NCBI GenBank assembly: GCA_037893225.1
Contig: JAZGUH010000529.1
Span: 620,001-684,000 of the forward strand
Length of the DNA stretch: 64,000 nt
Reading direction: 5' to 3'
Origin: Hippasteria phrygiana
Lineage: Eukaryota > Echinodermata > Asteroidea > Valvatida > Goniasteridae
The notes beneath the pieces were generated by a model. The model was not told where the DNA came from and searched no databases. It saw nothing but the letters and a program-made list of their open reading frames with translations. Shown here piece by piece: positions 9,434 to 20,613 of this stretch. The position numbers and the translations under genes are program-made. Position 1 is the stretch's first letter. Each line of letters opens with the position of its first letter.

Positions 9434-12400
9434 ATGTCTTTTTGCTCGGCAATCAGTTGTAGAAATAGCAAGACAAAATGCCAGGAATTGTCTTTCTTTA
9501 GGTTTCGAAAGAATGCAGAAAGGTAGGCGTCAGCGTATTTAATATTAGGACCTACAGTATAACGTTAGATAAGAAATTTCGGGGGTCGAAATCCATCGTA
9601 TGATTATGACTAACTGTTAGTGTTATACGGTTAGCGCAAGGCCCTAATTTTCGTTAGTTAATTCTTGTTTAGTTGATGATGCATTTTTTCATTGCATCTG
9701 ATGAAGTAGTTGTTGCTACGAATATCTTAAATGCAGGTTTTCCTTAGTCATATAAATAAGTTCCACAATTAATGATCTTTTGTCTTTGTTGTAATGTTAT
9801 AGGCCCTACAAATTTACAATTCCTACTAACCTTAGCTTTAATGTGAACAATTTTAACGTTACATTTTAAATAATGCAATGGTCATTCGGTAACAAATATT
9901 GTAAATTTCTGTTAACTCGGGCTACTGACTGTACTGCACTGTAGGTCCACCGTTGTCAGTGATGTTAATGATTTAGGGCTCCTACAGAAAGAATATTGTG
10001 TTGGCAGGCCTGATGAGTGATTTTGTTTAAATTTTTCTTTTACAAAACCTGGACAGGCAATAGGCCTAAGCACTTTCACAGTAATATGCGCCATCTTCCT
10101 TACCAGGCAAATTTGCACACGTTGCTGTGTACGCATCATCAAGCGAAAACTTTGGCGCTTCCAAGTCATCATTAGCCTTTTACATGGCAGACACAACAGG
10201 AGGGCGCTATTTGATTTGGGTATTAAAAAACCCGGTTTTTTTTTGTGCCACACAAAAGGTTTACCCTAATCAAATAGCGCCCTCCTATTGTGTCCGCCAT
10301 ACCTCTAAAAGGCTAATGCATTCATTCCAAAATGCGCTCGCGTGTGTTTTATTCCTCCATGCGTCTAGCAAGGCGTGTTCTTTTTGCCCCGTCAACAAGA
10401 TGGTGTATATTATCGTGAAAGTGCTTATTGTTTGTAAAGAGCACCTCTGAAATCTAATGAGGAAAATGTAAATTTATGATGGAGAATTTCAAAGGACAAG
10501 GCCAGGCCACCATGTCCATGGGCAAGGTAATGACCAACCCCAATCAAATGCATTAAAGGCTAGTTTCCTCTATGCGTAAAGTATCAGGCCTGTATCAATC
10601 CTCTTACTAGTTTTCAAAACATTAGCAAGCTGTGTAGGCTCCTAAATTACTAATACTATGGCTAGGACCTAACATTAAATCTATGACATGTAACTGGCAT
10701 GATAGGGGGCCTGCAATGGCCTGTGAAATCACATCACAATTATATTTATTTTTTAGTGCCTTGTCCGGCCGGGCTCAATTTCACCAAACCCAAAGATTCA
10801 TCATAAAATGAGTTGTCAGCATCACCATAGTAATTTGTATTGTGACAACACACTTTGCTTAGCAATTATGATTGATATACATCTTAAGATCAATCCTAGC
10901 TTTTTGTGGAATTGCATGAGCCACTAGTCTGGCACATTGCTGCTATCATGCATGTTGAATTGCCAAATATGTGCACATTTTTACACCCACCCCTTGTATT
11001 GCTACAGGACTTGGAGTTAATAAGGGATGTTGGTGTCTTACTGTAGGCCTAATACATGTATGGCACAGGCCTTACTATTTATAACTGATGTTATTTTTTT
11101 GTTCTTTTCTGTAATAAATAGAAGCAGACAGTGGGTTCAAAACACCCGAAGAAAAGATTTGATCGGAAGGACACCATGGTACCTGTACAACAACTGTAGA
11201 CTATGCTCCAACCACTTCGAAGTAAGTCAGTTTGTCAACAAGGACAAGAAGCGGCTGAAATGGAATGCCATACCGACTGTGTTTGATGTACCAAATCCGC
11301 CCAAACCTGTGGAATCATCGAGGAGACAACTGAAAAGAAAACGAACCGATGCTCCACCACCAGGCACAACTAGTAAACGTGTGAAAGGTTTGTAAAAAAA
11401 GAAAAACCCCTGCCCATAGCAAAATAACTAATGAAGACTAACAACATTGTTGACCTTTTGGGTAGGGCTATTCATTTTCGAATAATTTAGTATTCGAATA
11501 ATTTAGTATTCGAATATTCGAAACTGGTTTTGACCGAATATTCGAATATTCAATACTCGCCGATCAAGTTTTTCAGTGCATGCCGCACCAGTAAAAAAAT
11601 TGCACATAAAAGCACACCGATGTCTTACATATGGCGATTGATATTATGGACCGTTCCAACAGTATTTTTTGCATGCCCCCGTTGTATCAAGGGTTTGTAT
11701 GGACGGGAACAACAAACCTCCATCCACAAAAAGTTACAATTGACAAAAATGGGGCATTTGACACGGCTGAATGCCGTAACGTTTCTCGTATCTGTACATG
11801 CGTATATATTTGTTTGAATATTCAAACTGGCAAAATGGTATTCGAATATTCGCTTGACGATCGAATATCGAATATTCGATATATTCAGGACAGCCCTACT
11901 TTTGGGAAATATATGTATTGCTGTTAGTTTTCAATGTGTGATAATTGATAACAATCATTTCAATCATGGGTCATTCCGTGTCAAATCACCCAATGGGTTA
12001 CACCTCACCCCTTTCAAAGTAGTTCATATTTGTTTTATAAGGTTATTTTGGGTGAAAATGCCAAAATTGCAAGTTTCAGCAGCATCCGACCAGCGGTTTT
12101 TTGCCATTTTGGCCAAAATGGGCATGGCCGCCAATATTCAAAGGACCATACCTCCCTAACCTGTTGACCAAATTTGCTGATTTTGATATCTTTGGAAAGG
12201 TAACATCATAAATAATCCAATTTTGGCAATATTTATGTCCGAGCAATTTGACCTACAATGACCTTTAGACCTTGAATTTGACCTTGAATTTGACCTTGAA
12301 TTTGACCTTGAATTTGACCTTGTGGATCACACGACCTTGAGCCCACTCTGGGATAGAACGAAAACGGCTGTTCGGATGCTGCTAAAACTTGAAATTGTTG

Positions 12401-15013
12401 CTTTTTCACCCAAAATAACCCTATAAAATAAATATCAACTAATTTGAAGGGGGTGGGGTGTAATTTTTTAATTTTGGGGGGTGATTTGACACAGAATGAC
12501 CCTCATCCAGTTCTAAAACTAATCTCAGAAAATTTCATTAAATTCGGTGTTCATGTTTTTGAGAAAACAGTGCATCGGTTTCCATTTCATCAGGTTATTT
12601 TGTGTAGGTTTCTACTGCATTTGGTTTTGATTATTGCAAAAGACCTATCTCTTGCATTCTTATTAGTCTGCAAATATAATTTTCTTACTGAAATTACTGA
12701 AATGTCCCAAAATGTCTCCCGAAATTGAAACAAAAAACATGTGTATTTTAATCTCATTTTAATATTTCTTTCCTTATTTATGCAGTTTGTCGAGTCGAAC
12801 ATGATCATACATATGCCGAGAATGATGACAAGCAGAATCCGGACCAGCACCAGAAAAGGGCTGAATCAAAAAACAGCAAAGTTCTTCGGAAAGAACGTGT
12901 CCGAGTTTGCAGACTGAAACAGAAAGTCAGCAAATTTTGAAAAACCATGACCTGCATGACATCAGGGGGCACACCAACCATTAGACAACTCATTGACAGC
13001 GTCAGTGAACATCTAGAGGACCCCGCTTTGTCCTTTTTTGCTTCACAACTTCGAAACTCATCAAAGAGAACCAAACCGAGAGGAAGAAGATGGTCATACA
13101 CGGATAAGGTTATTGCCCTATCACTCTACCACCAAAGTCCAAAAGCTTATCAATTCTGTTCTAGAATTTTTACTTTGCCATCCATTTCAGTTCTTCGAAA
13201 GTGGCTACACAATGTCGAAATCCAGGCTGGGTTCTCAAAACAAACTCTAGATGTAATGAAGCAGAAGGTTTCCACTATGAATGAGAGAGATAAATATTGT
13301 GTAGTCACTTTTGATGAGATGAGTTTAAGAGCTGGACTAAGGTGTGACATTTCGACTGACAAGGTAGAGGGTTTTGAAGATTTTGGGAGCCTTGGTCGGA
13401 CAGGTAAGATTGCTAACCACGCATTGGTATTTATTGTAAGAGGAATGCTTTCTCACTGGAAACAGCCAGTTGGCTACTTTCTCTCTAATAATGCAGCAAC
13501 AGGTAAAACACAATCCAAATTGCTAAAGGAATGTCTACAGAAATTGGAGGACATTGGACTTTATCCAAAATTAGTTGTTTGCGACCAGGGCTCCAACAAT
13601 GTCAAAACCTTTAAATGTCTGAACATTTCAGAAGAAAGACCATATTTTATGTTGGGTGACCATAAAGTATTTTGTATGTATGACCCTCCCCATCTTCTAA
13701 AAAACACCAGATCCAACATGGTCAAATATCTATTTAGGTTCAAAGGTACTGATGGTAGCATGAAGAATGCCAAGTGGTCTTATATTCAACAATTTTATGA
13801 GAGTGATTCCCAACTCCCAATTCGTATGGCCCCTAGACTAACAAAGGGACATTTTGAACTCAACAGTTTTACCAAGATGAGGGTTAGAAAAGCAGCACAA
13901 GTTTTAAGCCATTCTGTAGCAGCAGGAATATACACATACTCATCTTTAGGTAAACTCCCTGCTGAAGCTGTTCATACAGCAGAATTTGTAGAGAAAATTG
14001 ACAAGTTGTTTGATTCATTCAATTGTAGATATTTTAAAGAAAAGAAGAAGCTAAAAAGACCTCTTTCACAGAACTCTGCACATTTTGCATTTTTCAGTGA
14101 GTGTGCACCATGGCTTAAGAGTTTGGAGGTGGTAGGTTCAAAGAATGTAATATGCATTAAAGGGTGGATTTTGGGTATTTCTTGCCTCCTTAACCTTTGG
14201 AATGAAATTAAATCAAAGAAAGAAATAAAGTTTCTCTTGACTGGAAGATTCAACCAAGATGTTGTTGAAAACATGTTCTCTACAATAAGACGAAAGGGGG
14301 GCTTTAGGGACAATCCCTCTGCATCCGAGTTTAGATTTGCTTTAAGAATGGTTATGGTAGCAGAATTAATCAAACCAGCACTCAGTTCCAACTGTGCACC
14401 TGACAGTGATAAATTCATACTTGGTCTAAGTTCTCTTACAAAGAAAAGAGGTCTTATAAATACAACAAAGAAAGAATCTGCAAATCCACTGTACATTCCT
14501 GTCACACAATCTGCTTTCACGTTGCTGGAGCAAAATACCATGTCTTACATAGCAGGCTACCTTTGCAGAAAAGTGTTCACAGGTCATGAAGTTGTTACCC
14601 CCTGTAACAAGTGTAGATCAGCCTTATTATCACAGGACACAGTATTAAATGATCCATCCCTAATCTTCATTCATCAAAAAGCTTGGGACACCACCAAAAG
14701 TGACTTTGGTGGTCTGATGGTTCCAACTAAAACCTTTGTAGATTTTTGTTCACTTTGTGAACAGGTATTTAGAAAGGAATTTAATCAGTCTGGAATGGCT
14801 CGCAATAGGATAAGCCATGTAATCAATAGTGCTATTTGCCAGCAGAGTGCGTATAATGAGCTGAAGGTCTGCAGTGACAAAGTCAGAGCTCGTATTGTTG
14901 CCATTTTTGTCAGTATGCGCATCCAATATGCCATCAAGTTCAGAAACAGCGAATTACATGAAATCACCCTGAAGAGGAAAAACAGGAAAGTGCTAAAAGT
15001 CACTCACAAGTAA
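9434..15013 (+). CDS. THAP-domain P-element-like transposase (three exons, one in-frame TGA)
   Basis: Exons read 9434-9522, 11122-11387 and 12786-15013. Each junction has GT-AG (AAG|GTAGGC, AAATAG|A, AAAG|GTTTGT, TGCAG|TT) and joins in frame, giving about 860 codons. Exon 1 supplies the first THAP cysteines (MSFCSAISC). Exon 2 supplies NNCRLCSNHF and AIPTVF, completing the C2CH zinc finger. Exon 3 begins with a basic Leu/Val-rich segment (KVLRKERVRVCRLKQKV), a likely coiled coil, then the RNase H-like core. Candidate acidic residues are in VTFDEM, VVCDQGSNN and QDVVENMFSTIRRKGG, with DPPHLLKNTR between. The C-terminal part has MSYIAGYLCRKV and a CNKC pair. One TGA (12938-12940, about codon 170) lies between coiled coil and core; everything else is open. 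Length is near P element (751) and THAP9 (903). Confidence 0.85.
10045..10440. repeat. Fold-back repeat in intron 1 of the THAP transposase gene
   Basis: Imperfect inverted arms at about 10045-10222 and 10262-10440. The inner parts match best: AATCAAATAGCGCCCTCCT, AAAAGGCTAATG, and further out GTGAAAGTGCTTA on the outer edge of both. Reading frames here are by-products of the inverted repeat. Confidence 0.75.
11463..11898. mobile_element. hAT-type MITE in intron 2 (8-bp target duplication)
   Basis: 436 bp. It begins TAGGGCTATTC and ends GGACAGCCCTA, and is flanked by a perfect 8-bp duplication CTTTTGGG (11455-11462 and 11899-11906). The subterminal regions are full of GAATATTCG. No coding capacity is credible. 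Confidence 0.88.
11968..12502. mobile_element. MITE with ~90-bp inverted ends in intron 2 (TCAT duplication)
   Basis: 535 bp. The left end GGGTCATTCCGTGTCAAATC and the right end GATTTGACACAGAATGACCC are inverted. Homology continues inward to CTTATAAGG-like and TTATTTTGGGTGAAA blocks for about 90 bp. TCAT lies directly outside both ends (11964-11967, 12503-12506). An internal (TTGAATTTGACC)n tandem repeat spans about 12270-12322. Confidence 0.8.
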
Positions 15014-16861
15014 AGGTGTGGGATGTACTTTGCTGTATACACTCTCTTATATTGTAAAACTAACTAAAGAGGTGTCACTCTCTTGCCTAAGTGGTGTCAG
15101 TTTGGCTCTTAAATTTAGAGTGAAATTTACTCTGGTTTACTCTATATGGTGATTGTCTGGCAAACATGGTTCTTTGTATGAATGGTATAGCAAACAAAAC
15201 AAGTGATTTTAGAGAGTACAGAGATGCACCACTTGACTTTTGGCTGAGTGAATGATGTGTACATGAATTTTGAACCCGGAAACAGTTGAAATATTCTTCA
15301 GGAACCATGCAGTAAAGTGTAATTGTAGGCTTTTGAAATGCTGGTGGGATATTTGTCCTTTTTGCTGCAGGCATGATATTCTTCCAACTATTCTTCCAAC
15401 TAATTTCCAAATTTGTTTACCCTTGGGAAAACATTGCGATTAAATAGCCTGAAAAGTCTATTAAAGCTTGCACCATGTGTACATGTATGTCAGCCCTTGT
15501 ACTTAATAAAATTTTCCTACGTTTTTTTGAAGGACCAAATATCATGCCTGTTGGTTCTGAGCATGCGTGCATACAACAACTTGTCAAAGCAGAAGGGACC
15601 ACTCAGGAGTCTCCCATTTGACTGATCACTTCACTGTTTTTGAAGGCAGTGAATAGTGGTTCAAACAAGTCATTGTCAAAGTTTATAGGATTGATTGTAG
15701 TGATTGCCCTCTTCCAACAAGTTTGCCTTTTTGCATTGTACTGTTTCCTTTTAAAGCTTTGGAGAAAATAAAAAACATTCAAAATTTGGGTAACTATCAC
15801 TTATTATATAGACTTCACAGATAAATCTGCCGCTTAAATGGATTTGAAGCTTTGCATGATGTGAGACTAAGAGAAGAAACTTAAAGAAAATATGTATTGT
15901 GGGTAATGCCATGTTAGGTGTGGTTCTAAAAAGAAATGAGGGTAAGAAGGGTCTTGATTATTTTAAACTTTTTACTCTGTCTTCAGTCGAACTATGCTGC
16001 CCGAGATTATTACATGGTGTTACCCACAAAACTAATTACTAATTTAGTTGTTTTTTCATTTGCCAATTGCAATTTATATAAATAAATCAAATACTTGACA
16101 AATGCATTTCTGTAAAAAACACCACTTTGTAGTATTGTGTTGCAATATTAAACAATTAAACACAATATTCACCTGTGCACCATGGGGAAAAGTGAGTGTT
16201 TATTAATAAAGATAACAGACCATGTTAACATGAGCAAATTTGGCCTTACTTGTCTTTATTCTGTTAATGTTATGGTTTATTCAGCTTGGAAAAGCTTAGG
16301 CTAAATATTAAGTTATAATTCGGAAGGAGATAACAATACATGTATTTTTAAACAGAACAAGTTTAAACAGAACAATTCCAGTAAACACCCAACAATTTGT
16401 TTTGTTTTTTTTATCAACTTATAGCATGTAAAATGTTGTTTTAGGATTTCATAATAATTAACTTAGTCTCAGCAAACTCATTTCATACCTTTGTAATTTT
16501 TAGAAGACCCATGGGAATAGCAATAAATGGCAACAATCTCCCCTCTATTTTATTTCTCATTTGTTTTTATTGTTGTTTACCCCACTTCGCTGTGGACGTT
16601 GTTTAAATCCTCAAAAAAACATCAACTGTGATTCAATCCAAATGTATATCTTCGCTCAACTGTTTAATATACGGTTTATTCAATATAATGTAAAACAAAA
16701 TACATGATAAAATGCCCAAAACGTCACTCACACTCGACATGCTCAATCGACGTCAGTTTGTTTACACTAACATCCGGGTACTTTACAAAACATCAGCTTG
16801 CCCGAATGGCGGCCGCACCAGTCTATGCGCGATTACATACATTTGTATGTGTTTCTGGTAT
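15014..16861 (+). other. 3' region of the P-type transposon
   Basis: About 1.85 kb without a credible gene between the transposase stop and the right TIR. Candidate AATAAA polyadenylation signals lie at about 15505 and 15767. The region is AT-rich. The subterminal inverted repeat is at 16792-16816. Confidence 0.6.
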
Positions 16862-16902
16862 AGTTCCCCATCTTTCGCGCCTACGGCGCTCTACTATCTT
16901 TG
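16862..16902 (-). repeat. P-type transposon right terminal inverted repeat
   Basis: 41 bp, exact reverse complement of 9262-9302, followed by GTTACAC. Confidence 0.93.
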
Positions 16903-16909
16903 GTTACAC

Positions 16910-17228
16910 ACATGTCTGCATGGTCCATGGTAGTCTTGGTTCCAAGACGTCCTTAGCGCGGTGCGACGTACAGCGCGCACGGCAGCGCCCTCTAGCTGAT
17001 ACCCTGCACGATATGGGGGAAAAGAGTACAACCCCCCCCCCCCCCCCCCCCCCTCCCCTTTTATCCCTATACCCTAAGCACGCTTCAGATTATTGTTATC
17101 TAACACATCCCCCTATAATTCTGAATAGAATTCCTGAGATTCCGGGAACACAATGGCCAACACAAAAGAGGGGGTTCCCCTTTTCCCCCATATATCTTGC
17201 ATGCTTCATATGCTCTAGCTATTTCTCC
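16910..17228. repeat. Spacer with C-homopolymer; copy 1 of a direct repeat shared with ~20870-21060
   Basis: A C run of more than 20 bases starts near 17031. From about 17075 to 17215 the sequence parallels 20890-21040: CAGATTATTGTTA against CAGACTATTGTTA, ACATCCCCCTA against ATATCCCCCTA, GAATTCCTGAGATTCC in both, then GGAACACAATG, a G run, GGTTCCC and CATATC. The second copy lies inside the 1.8 kb hAT element. Confidence 0.65.
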
Positions 17229-17385
17229 ATAGACCTTATCGCAAATACCGCCTGGATGAGACGTCACAATGGTTACTATAGGGACGTGGGAAAGAAACGC
17301 GCACCAAAATCGCCCCCATTTCCTTCCCACAATCCCTTATGACCATTGTGACGCTCGACCAGGCGGTATTTGCGATATGGTCTAT
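17229..17385. mobile_element. Small MITE with ~27-bp terminal inverted repeats
   Basis: 157 bp. The left end ATAGACCTTATCGCAAATAC pairs with the right end GTATTTGCGATATGGTCTAT, and a second paired block GTCACAATGG/CCATTGTGAC lies inside. The edges would fit a TA target. Confidence 0.8.
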
Positions 17386-17414
17386 GCACACACACTATGA
17401 AGGTTCAAAAGTGG

Positions 17415-17453
17415 ACATCTGCTTTTCTGCTGTTAAAATAGCAGAAAAGCAGA
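17415..17453. repeat. Short hairpin
   Basis: CTGCTTTTCTGCT and AGCAGAAAAGCAG are separated by 8 bases. The stem is perfect. No T tract or other sign of a role is seen. Confidence 0.6.
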
Positions 17454-17479
17454 TTGAACGTTTTGGTTAAATGCATTTT

Positions 17480-17830
17480 TATACTTTTCTAATTTTCTAA
17501 CACCCCAACGCCCCAACAAACAAGCAATTTAGCCGAAAACAACTTAACGAACCGAAAATACAAGACAAGATGACAGCACAGGACGACAGCACAGGACATG
17601 ATAAACAAACAAATAAACAAACACAACCCCCAACAAACGCCCCAACAAACAAACACCCCATCAAACAAACAAGCAAACACCCCAATAGCCCAACCATCAA
17701 CACCCCAACAAACAAACACCCCAACCATCAACACCGCAACAAACAAACAAACAAACACCCAAACAAACAAACAAACAAACAACACCGCAACAATCCAACA
17801 ATCACATGCAATTAAAATGAGATGAGCACC
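17480..17830. repeat. A/C-rich low-complexity repeat at the LINE 3' end
   Basis: Irregular mixtures of AAAC, CAACACCCC and ACAAACAA. Read on the minus strand it is a T/G-rich tail following the LINE at 17831-20108, so part may be that element's expanded 3' microsatellite. Frames here read only Asn/Thr/Lys/Gln or Cys/Val/Phe repeats. Confidence 0.7.
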
Positions 17831-20108
17831 AATGAAAAGTTATCCTAATTCTTGAAAGTGGTCAAATAAACTTCTGTTAAATGAACTGAGAGACGTATAA
17901 CAGAGTCTCTAATGTATAAAGGAAGGCTACTCCAGCTGCGTGGAAATGAATGAGTAATACTGTTCTTAAGGGCAAGAGTTCTGGCATACTTGTGGTTGAA
18001 TAGCACATGATCTTGGTGGCGAGTGTTCACTGTTGTATTTCTACGGACAGAATGGCAGTCAATAATTCCAAATAGACATTTTGTAACTAATGTGATAGAC
18101 TGCTTAGCCCGTCTGTTCTCCAAAGAAATCCAGTTCAGAGCTTGAAGTCTCTCCTCGTATATGTTACGGTGCCCCTGGCTACCTTCAGACACATCCTGCT
18201 GGCCCGCCTTTGGACTCTTTCTAATTTAAATTTATCGGCAGCAGTGTAAGGCGACCATGCAGGCAATCCATATTCAAGCACTGGTAGGACCAAGGACTGG
18301 TAAAGGGATGAAAGGGCCTTGGTTGAAGTTCCACTTGCAACTTGCCATATAAATCCTAGGGTTCTATTGGCTTTGCAAACAATTGTATTAACGTGATCAG
18401 ACCAAGTCAGAGTGTTGTTGATGGTGACACCCAGGTACTTGTATGCTGAGGTGATGCTGACGGGTTTGTCGTTAAGAATGTAAACGGGAGGATTCACAGG
18501 TTTCTTGGCCCTTGTCATGTGAAGTACCTTAGTCTTCGTAGTGTTGAGATGCATGATGTTCATTTCACTCCATCGACCAAGTTCGGTGAGGTCTGCTTGG
18601 AGGGCATGCTCGTCATCTTGTGAATGGATGGGTTGGTAAATGAGTGTGTCATCAGCGAAGAGCAGGAATTTTGTAGTCAGGTTGTGTGAAATGTCACTGA
18701 TGAATAGGTTAAAAAGCAAAGGGCCAAGGACGCTTCCTTGCGGGACTCCAGATGTGACAGGAGCCCAATCCGAAAAGCAACCGTGATACACAACACGTTG
18801 CTTTCGGCCTATCAAAAAGGATTTAATCCATGCCCAGGTTTGTCCACGGATGTTGTAATTACTTGCCAGCTTGTTAAGCAGGATGTCGTGCGGCATGACA
18901 TCAAAGGCCTTACTGAAGTCAAGAAAAATGATGTCAATGCGAGGAGGACGTGGTCTGTCGAGAATGGTTGCCCAGTCATGGATTGCATTGGCAAGCTGGG
19001 TGACACATGATCGTTGTGCAGTGAAGCCATGTTGCATGGGGTTGCCAAGGCAAAGCGAGGAAATGTGATCATTTATATTATCAGCCACTGTTTTTTCCAA
19101 GACTTTGCAAATGACTGAGGTTAATGCAACTGGACGATAATTTTTGATGTCAGAACGTTTCCCAGACTTGAACACCGGTGATATTTGAGAAAGTTTCCAG
19201 TCCACAGGGAGAGTTCCAGTTGAAAGAGAAGAATTCATGACTCGTAGCAGTGGAGGAGCAATTGTAGAGGCTGTTGCTCGGAGTAAAGTTGGTGAAATTC
19301 CATCATATCCCGGAGCTTTGTGAGGGGTGAGACTGAGCAGAGTTTTCTGCAGCCACCCAAGGTTAATCGAAATTGGTGGAAGTTCGGGGATTTGAAGGAA
19401 ACATGGGGGTGGAGTCTGCGGATGTGGTGTAGGCAGCGAATGAACTGAAGTGAAGAACTCATTGAAGGCTTGGCAGATATCGGCAGGTTTGTTGATGAGT
19501 TCATCACCTTTTTTGAAGGCAGGGGGACATTGAGATTTCTTCTGATCCCTCACAAAGCACCAAAAGCTGCGTTTGTTGTCAGCTACCATAAAGAGATCAT
19601 TAACGTGTTTCCAGTAAGCAGATTTGGACAAATTTGTTACCCTATTGCGAATTTGCTTATAGTGTTGCCATGAAGAACTTGAACCGGATTGCTTAGCTTT
19701 GACAAATAAGTGGTGCTTTAACTGAATTAGTTTTTTCAGTTCAGGTGATATCCAAGGAGATAAACCACGGCGGCATTTTTTCAATGGAATGCAGTCTCTT
19801 ATGGTTGCATCTAATATGTCCATGAAACCATCCCATGAGGCCTCAGGGTCGTTGTCATCCAAGAAAGCTGACCATGGAGCAAGATGTAAAAGCATCTCCA
19901 TATGTTTGAAATCAGCCTTTCTGTATTGCAGAAATGAACGGAAAACCTGGGGTTGAGGGGGAGCCTTGTTGCAAGAGAAGGTGAACAAAACTGCATGATG
20001 ATCACTGTTGACTGGATTTGCAGTGGATTCAACCAAAGTAAACTTCTCTGGTCGATTTGTAAAGATGAGGTCAATGGTAGTTCCATGGTACATGTACATC
20101 ATACGTTA
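17831..20108 (-). mobile_element. Second APE non-LTR retrotransposon, 5'-truncated
   Basis: A minus-strand LINE starting abruptly inside the endonuclease (about 20108) and running through a full reverse transcriptase to a T/G-rich tail near 17831. Its RT sequence differs clearly from the LINE at 2147-7135, so it belongs to another family. 5' truncation is typical of target-primed insertion. Confidence 0.85.
17845..20102 (-). pseudogene. LINE endonuclease end plus reverse transcriptase, one frameshift near the C-terminus
   Basis: The frame from 20102 to 18135 (655 residues) opens with the endonuclease tail (TTIDLIFTNRP, then NSDHHAVLF). It continues through RT motifs: ISPVFKSGKRSDIKNYRPVAL, FLDFSKAFDVMPHDILL, SGVPQGSVLGPLLFNLF, LLFADDTLIY (catalytic FADD intact), HLNTTKTKVL and YKYLGVTI. 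Near 18175-18190 the frame shifts, and the C-terminal block continues at 17845-18192 with YEERLQALNW, LENRRAKQ and PRSWSSLPL. The start at 20102 is the first Met after truncation, not a true start. It polymerises cDNA in intact relatives; this copy lacks most of its endonuclease and is dead. Confidence 0.85.
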
Positions 20109-20605
20109 CATGTACATGTTTTCTACCGTCAAATTTATTGGAAATAACTGGAATTTCGAGCACGGTACATGTAATCTTGACTAATCATGCAGTACAGGGG
20201 TTTTAGGGGCCGGGCTCTCTCGTTGCCAATCACGTTGCAACCTGACGCTCAGGTCAAACATTTTTTCTTACTTTTCTTCAATAATTTAGACAGTCGTGCA
20301 TGTTTTCATATTATTGTAAAATTAATTTTGAATTTATCATCCATATTTATGGCCGTTTCATGGTTCAGATCTTCGTTAAACATGTTAAAACAAAGTATTA
20401 CAAAAAGCAAATGTAAAAGTCCTATAGCCGGCGGCTCAGAGGTGCCCGATAGTTCAATCATGACCTTTATGCGAGAGACTTACATGGTCTATTACAAGGA
20501 CCACAAGGAATGCGTCGATGCGCTATATGCCAAAATTAGAAGCAAAAAACATGTCGCAGTGTGTTTTTACACGAACAAAACCAGTATCATGATAAGGCAG
20601 GAACA
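20109..20605. other. No recognised gene
   Basis: A 165-codon plus-strand frame (20187-20684) crosses this stretch and runs into the hAT element. It has no family resemblance I can name and ends in hAT terminal sequence, so I do not call it. 'Acatgtacatg' tracts lie at the LINE edge. Confidence 0.4.
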
Positions 20606-20613
20606 ACGTCTGC

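Larger units (their letters stand above)
9262..16902 (+). mobile_element. P-superfamily (THAP) DNA transposon, structurally complete
   Basis: A 7641-bp element with perfect 41-bp terminal inverted repeats, both starting CAAAGATAGTAGAGCGCC. It is flanked on each side by the same 7-bp GTTACAC (9255-9261 and 16903-16909), a likely target duplication. Subterminal inverted repeats lie about 75-110 bp inside each end (9335-9359 and 16792-16816, core GGCCGCCATT / AATGGCGGCC), as P elements have internal inverted repeats. It carries one spliced THAP-transposase gene on the plus strand and a long 3' region. Three smaller elements are nested in its introns. Confidence 0.92.

Noticed and set aside
13972..14541. 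189-codon minus-strand frame
   Set aside because: Antisense shadow of the THAP transposase core, which has strong motifs on the other strand.
17489..17825. Frames rich in Val/Cys/Phe or Asn/Thr/Gln
   Set aside because: Translations of an A/C-rich low-complexity repeat.
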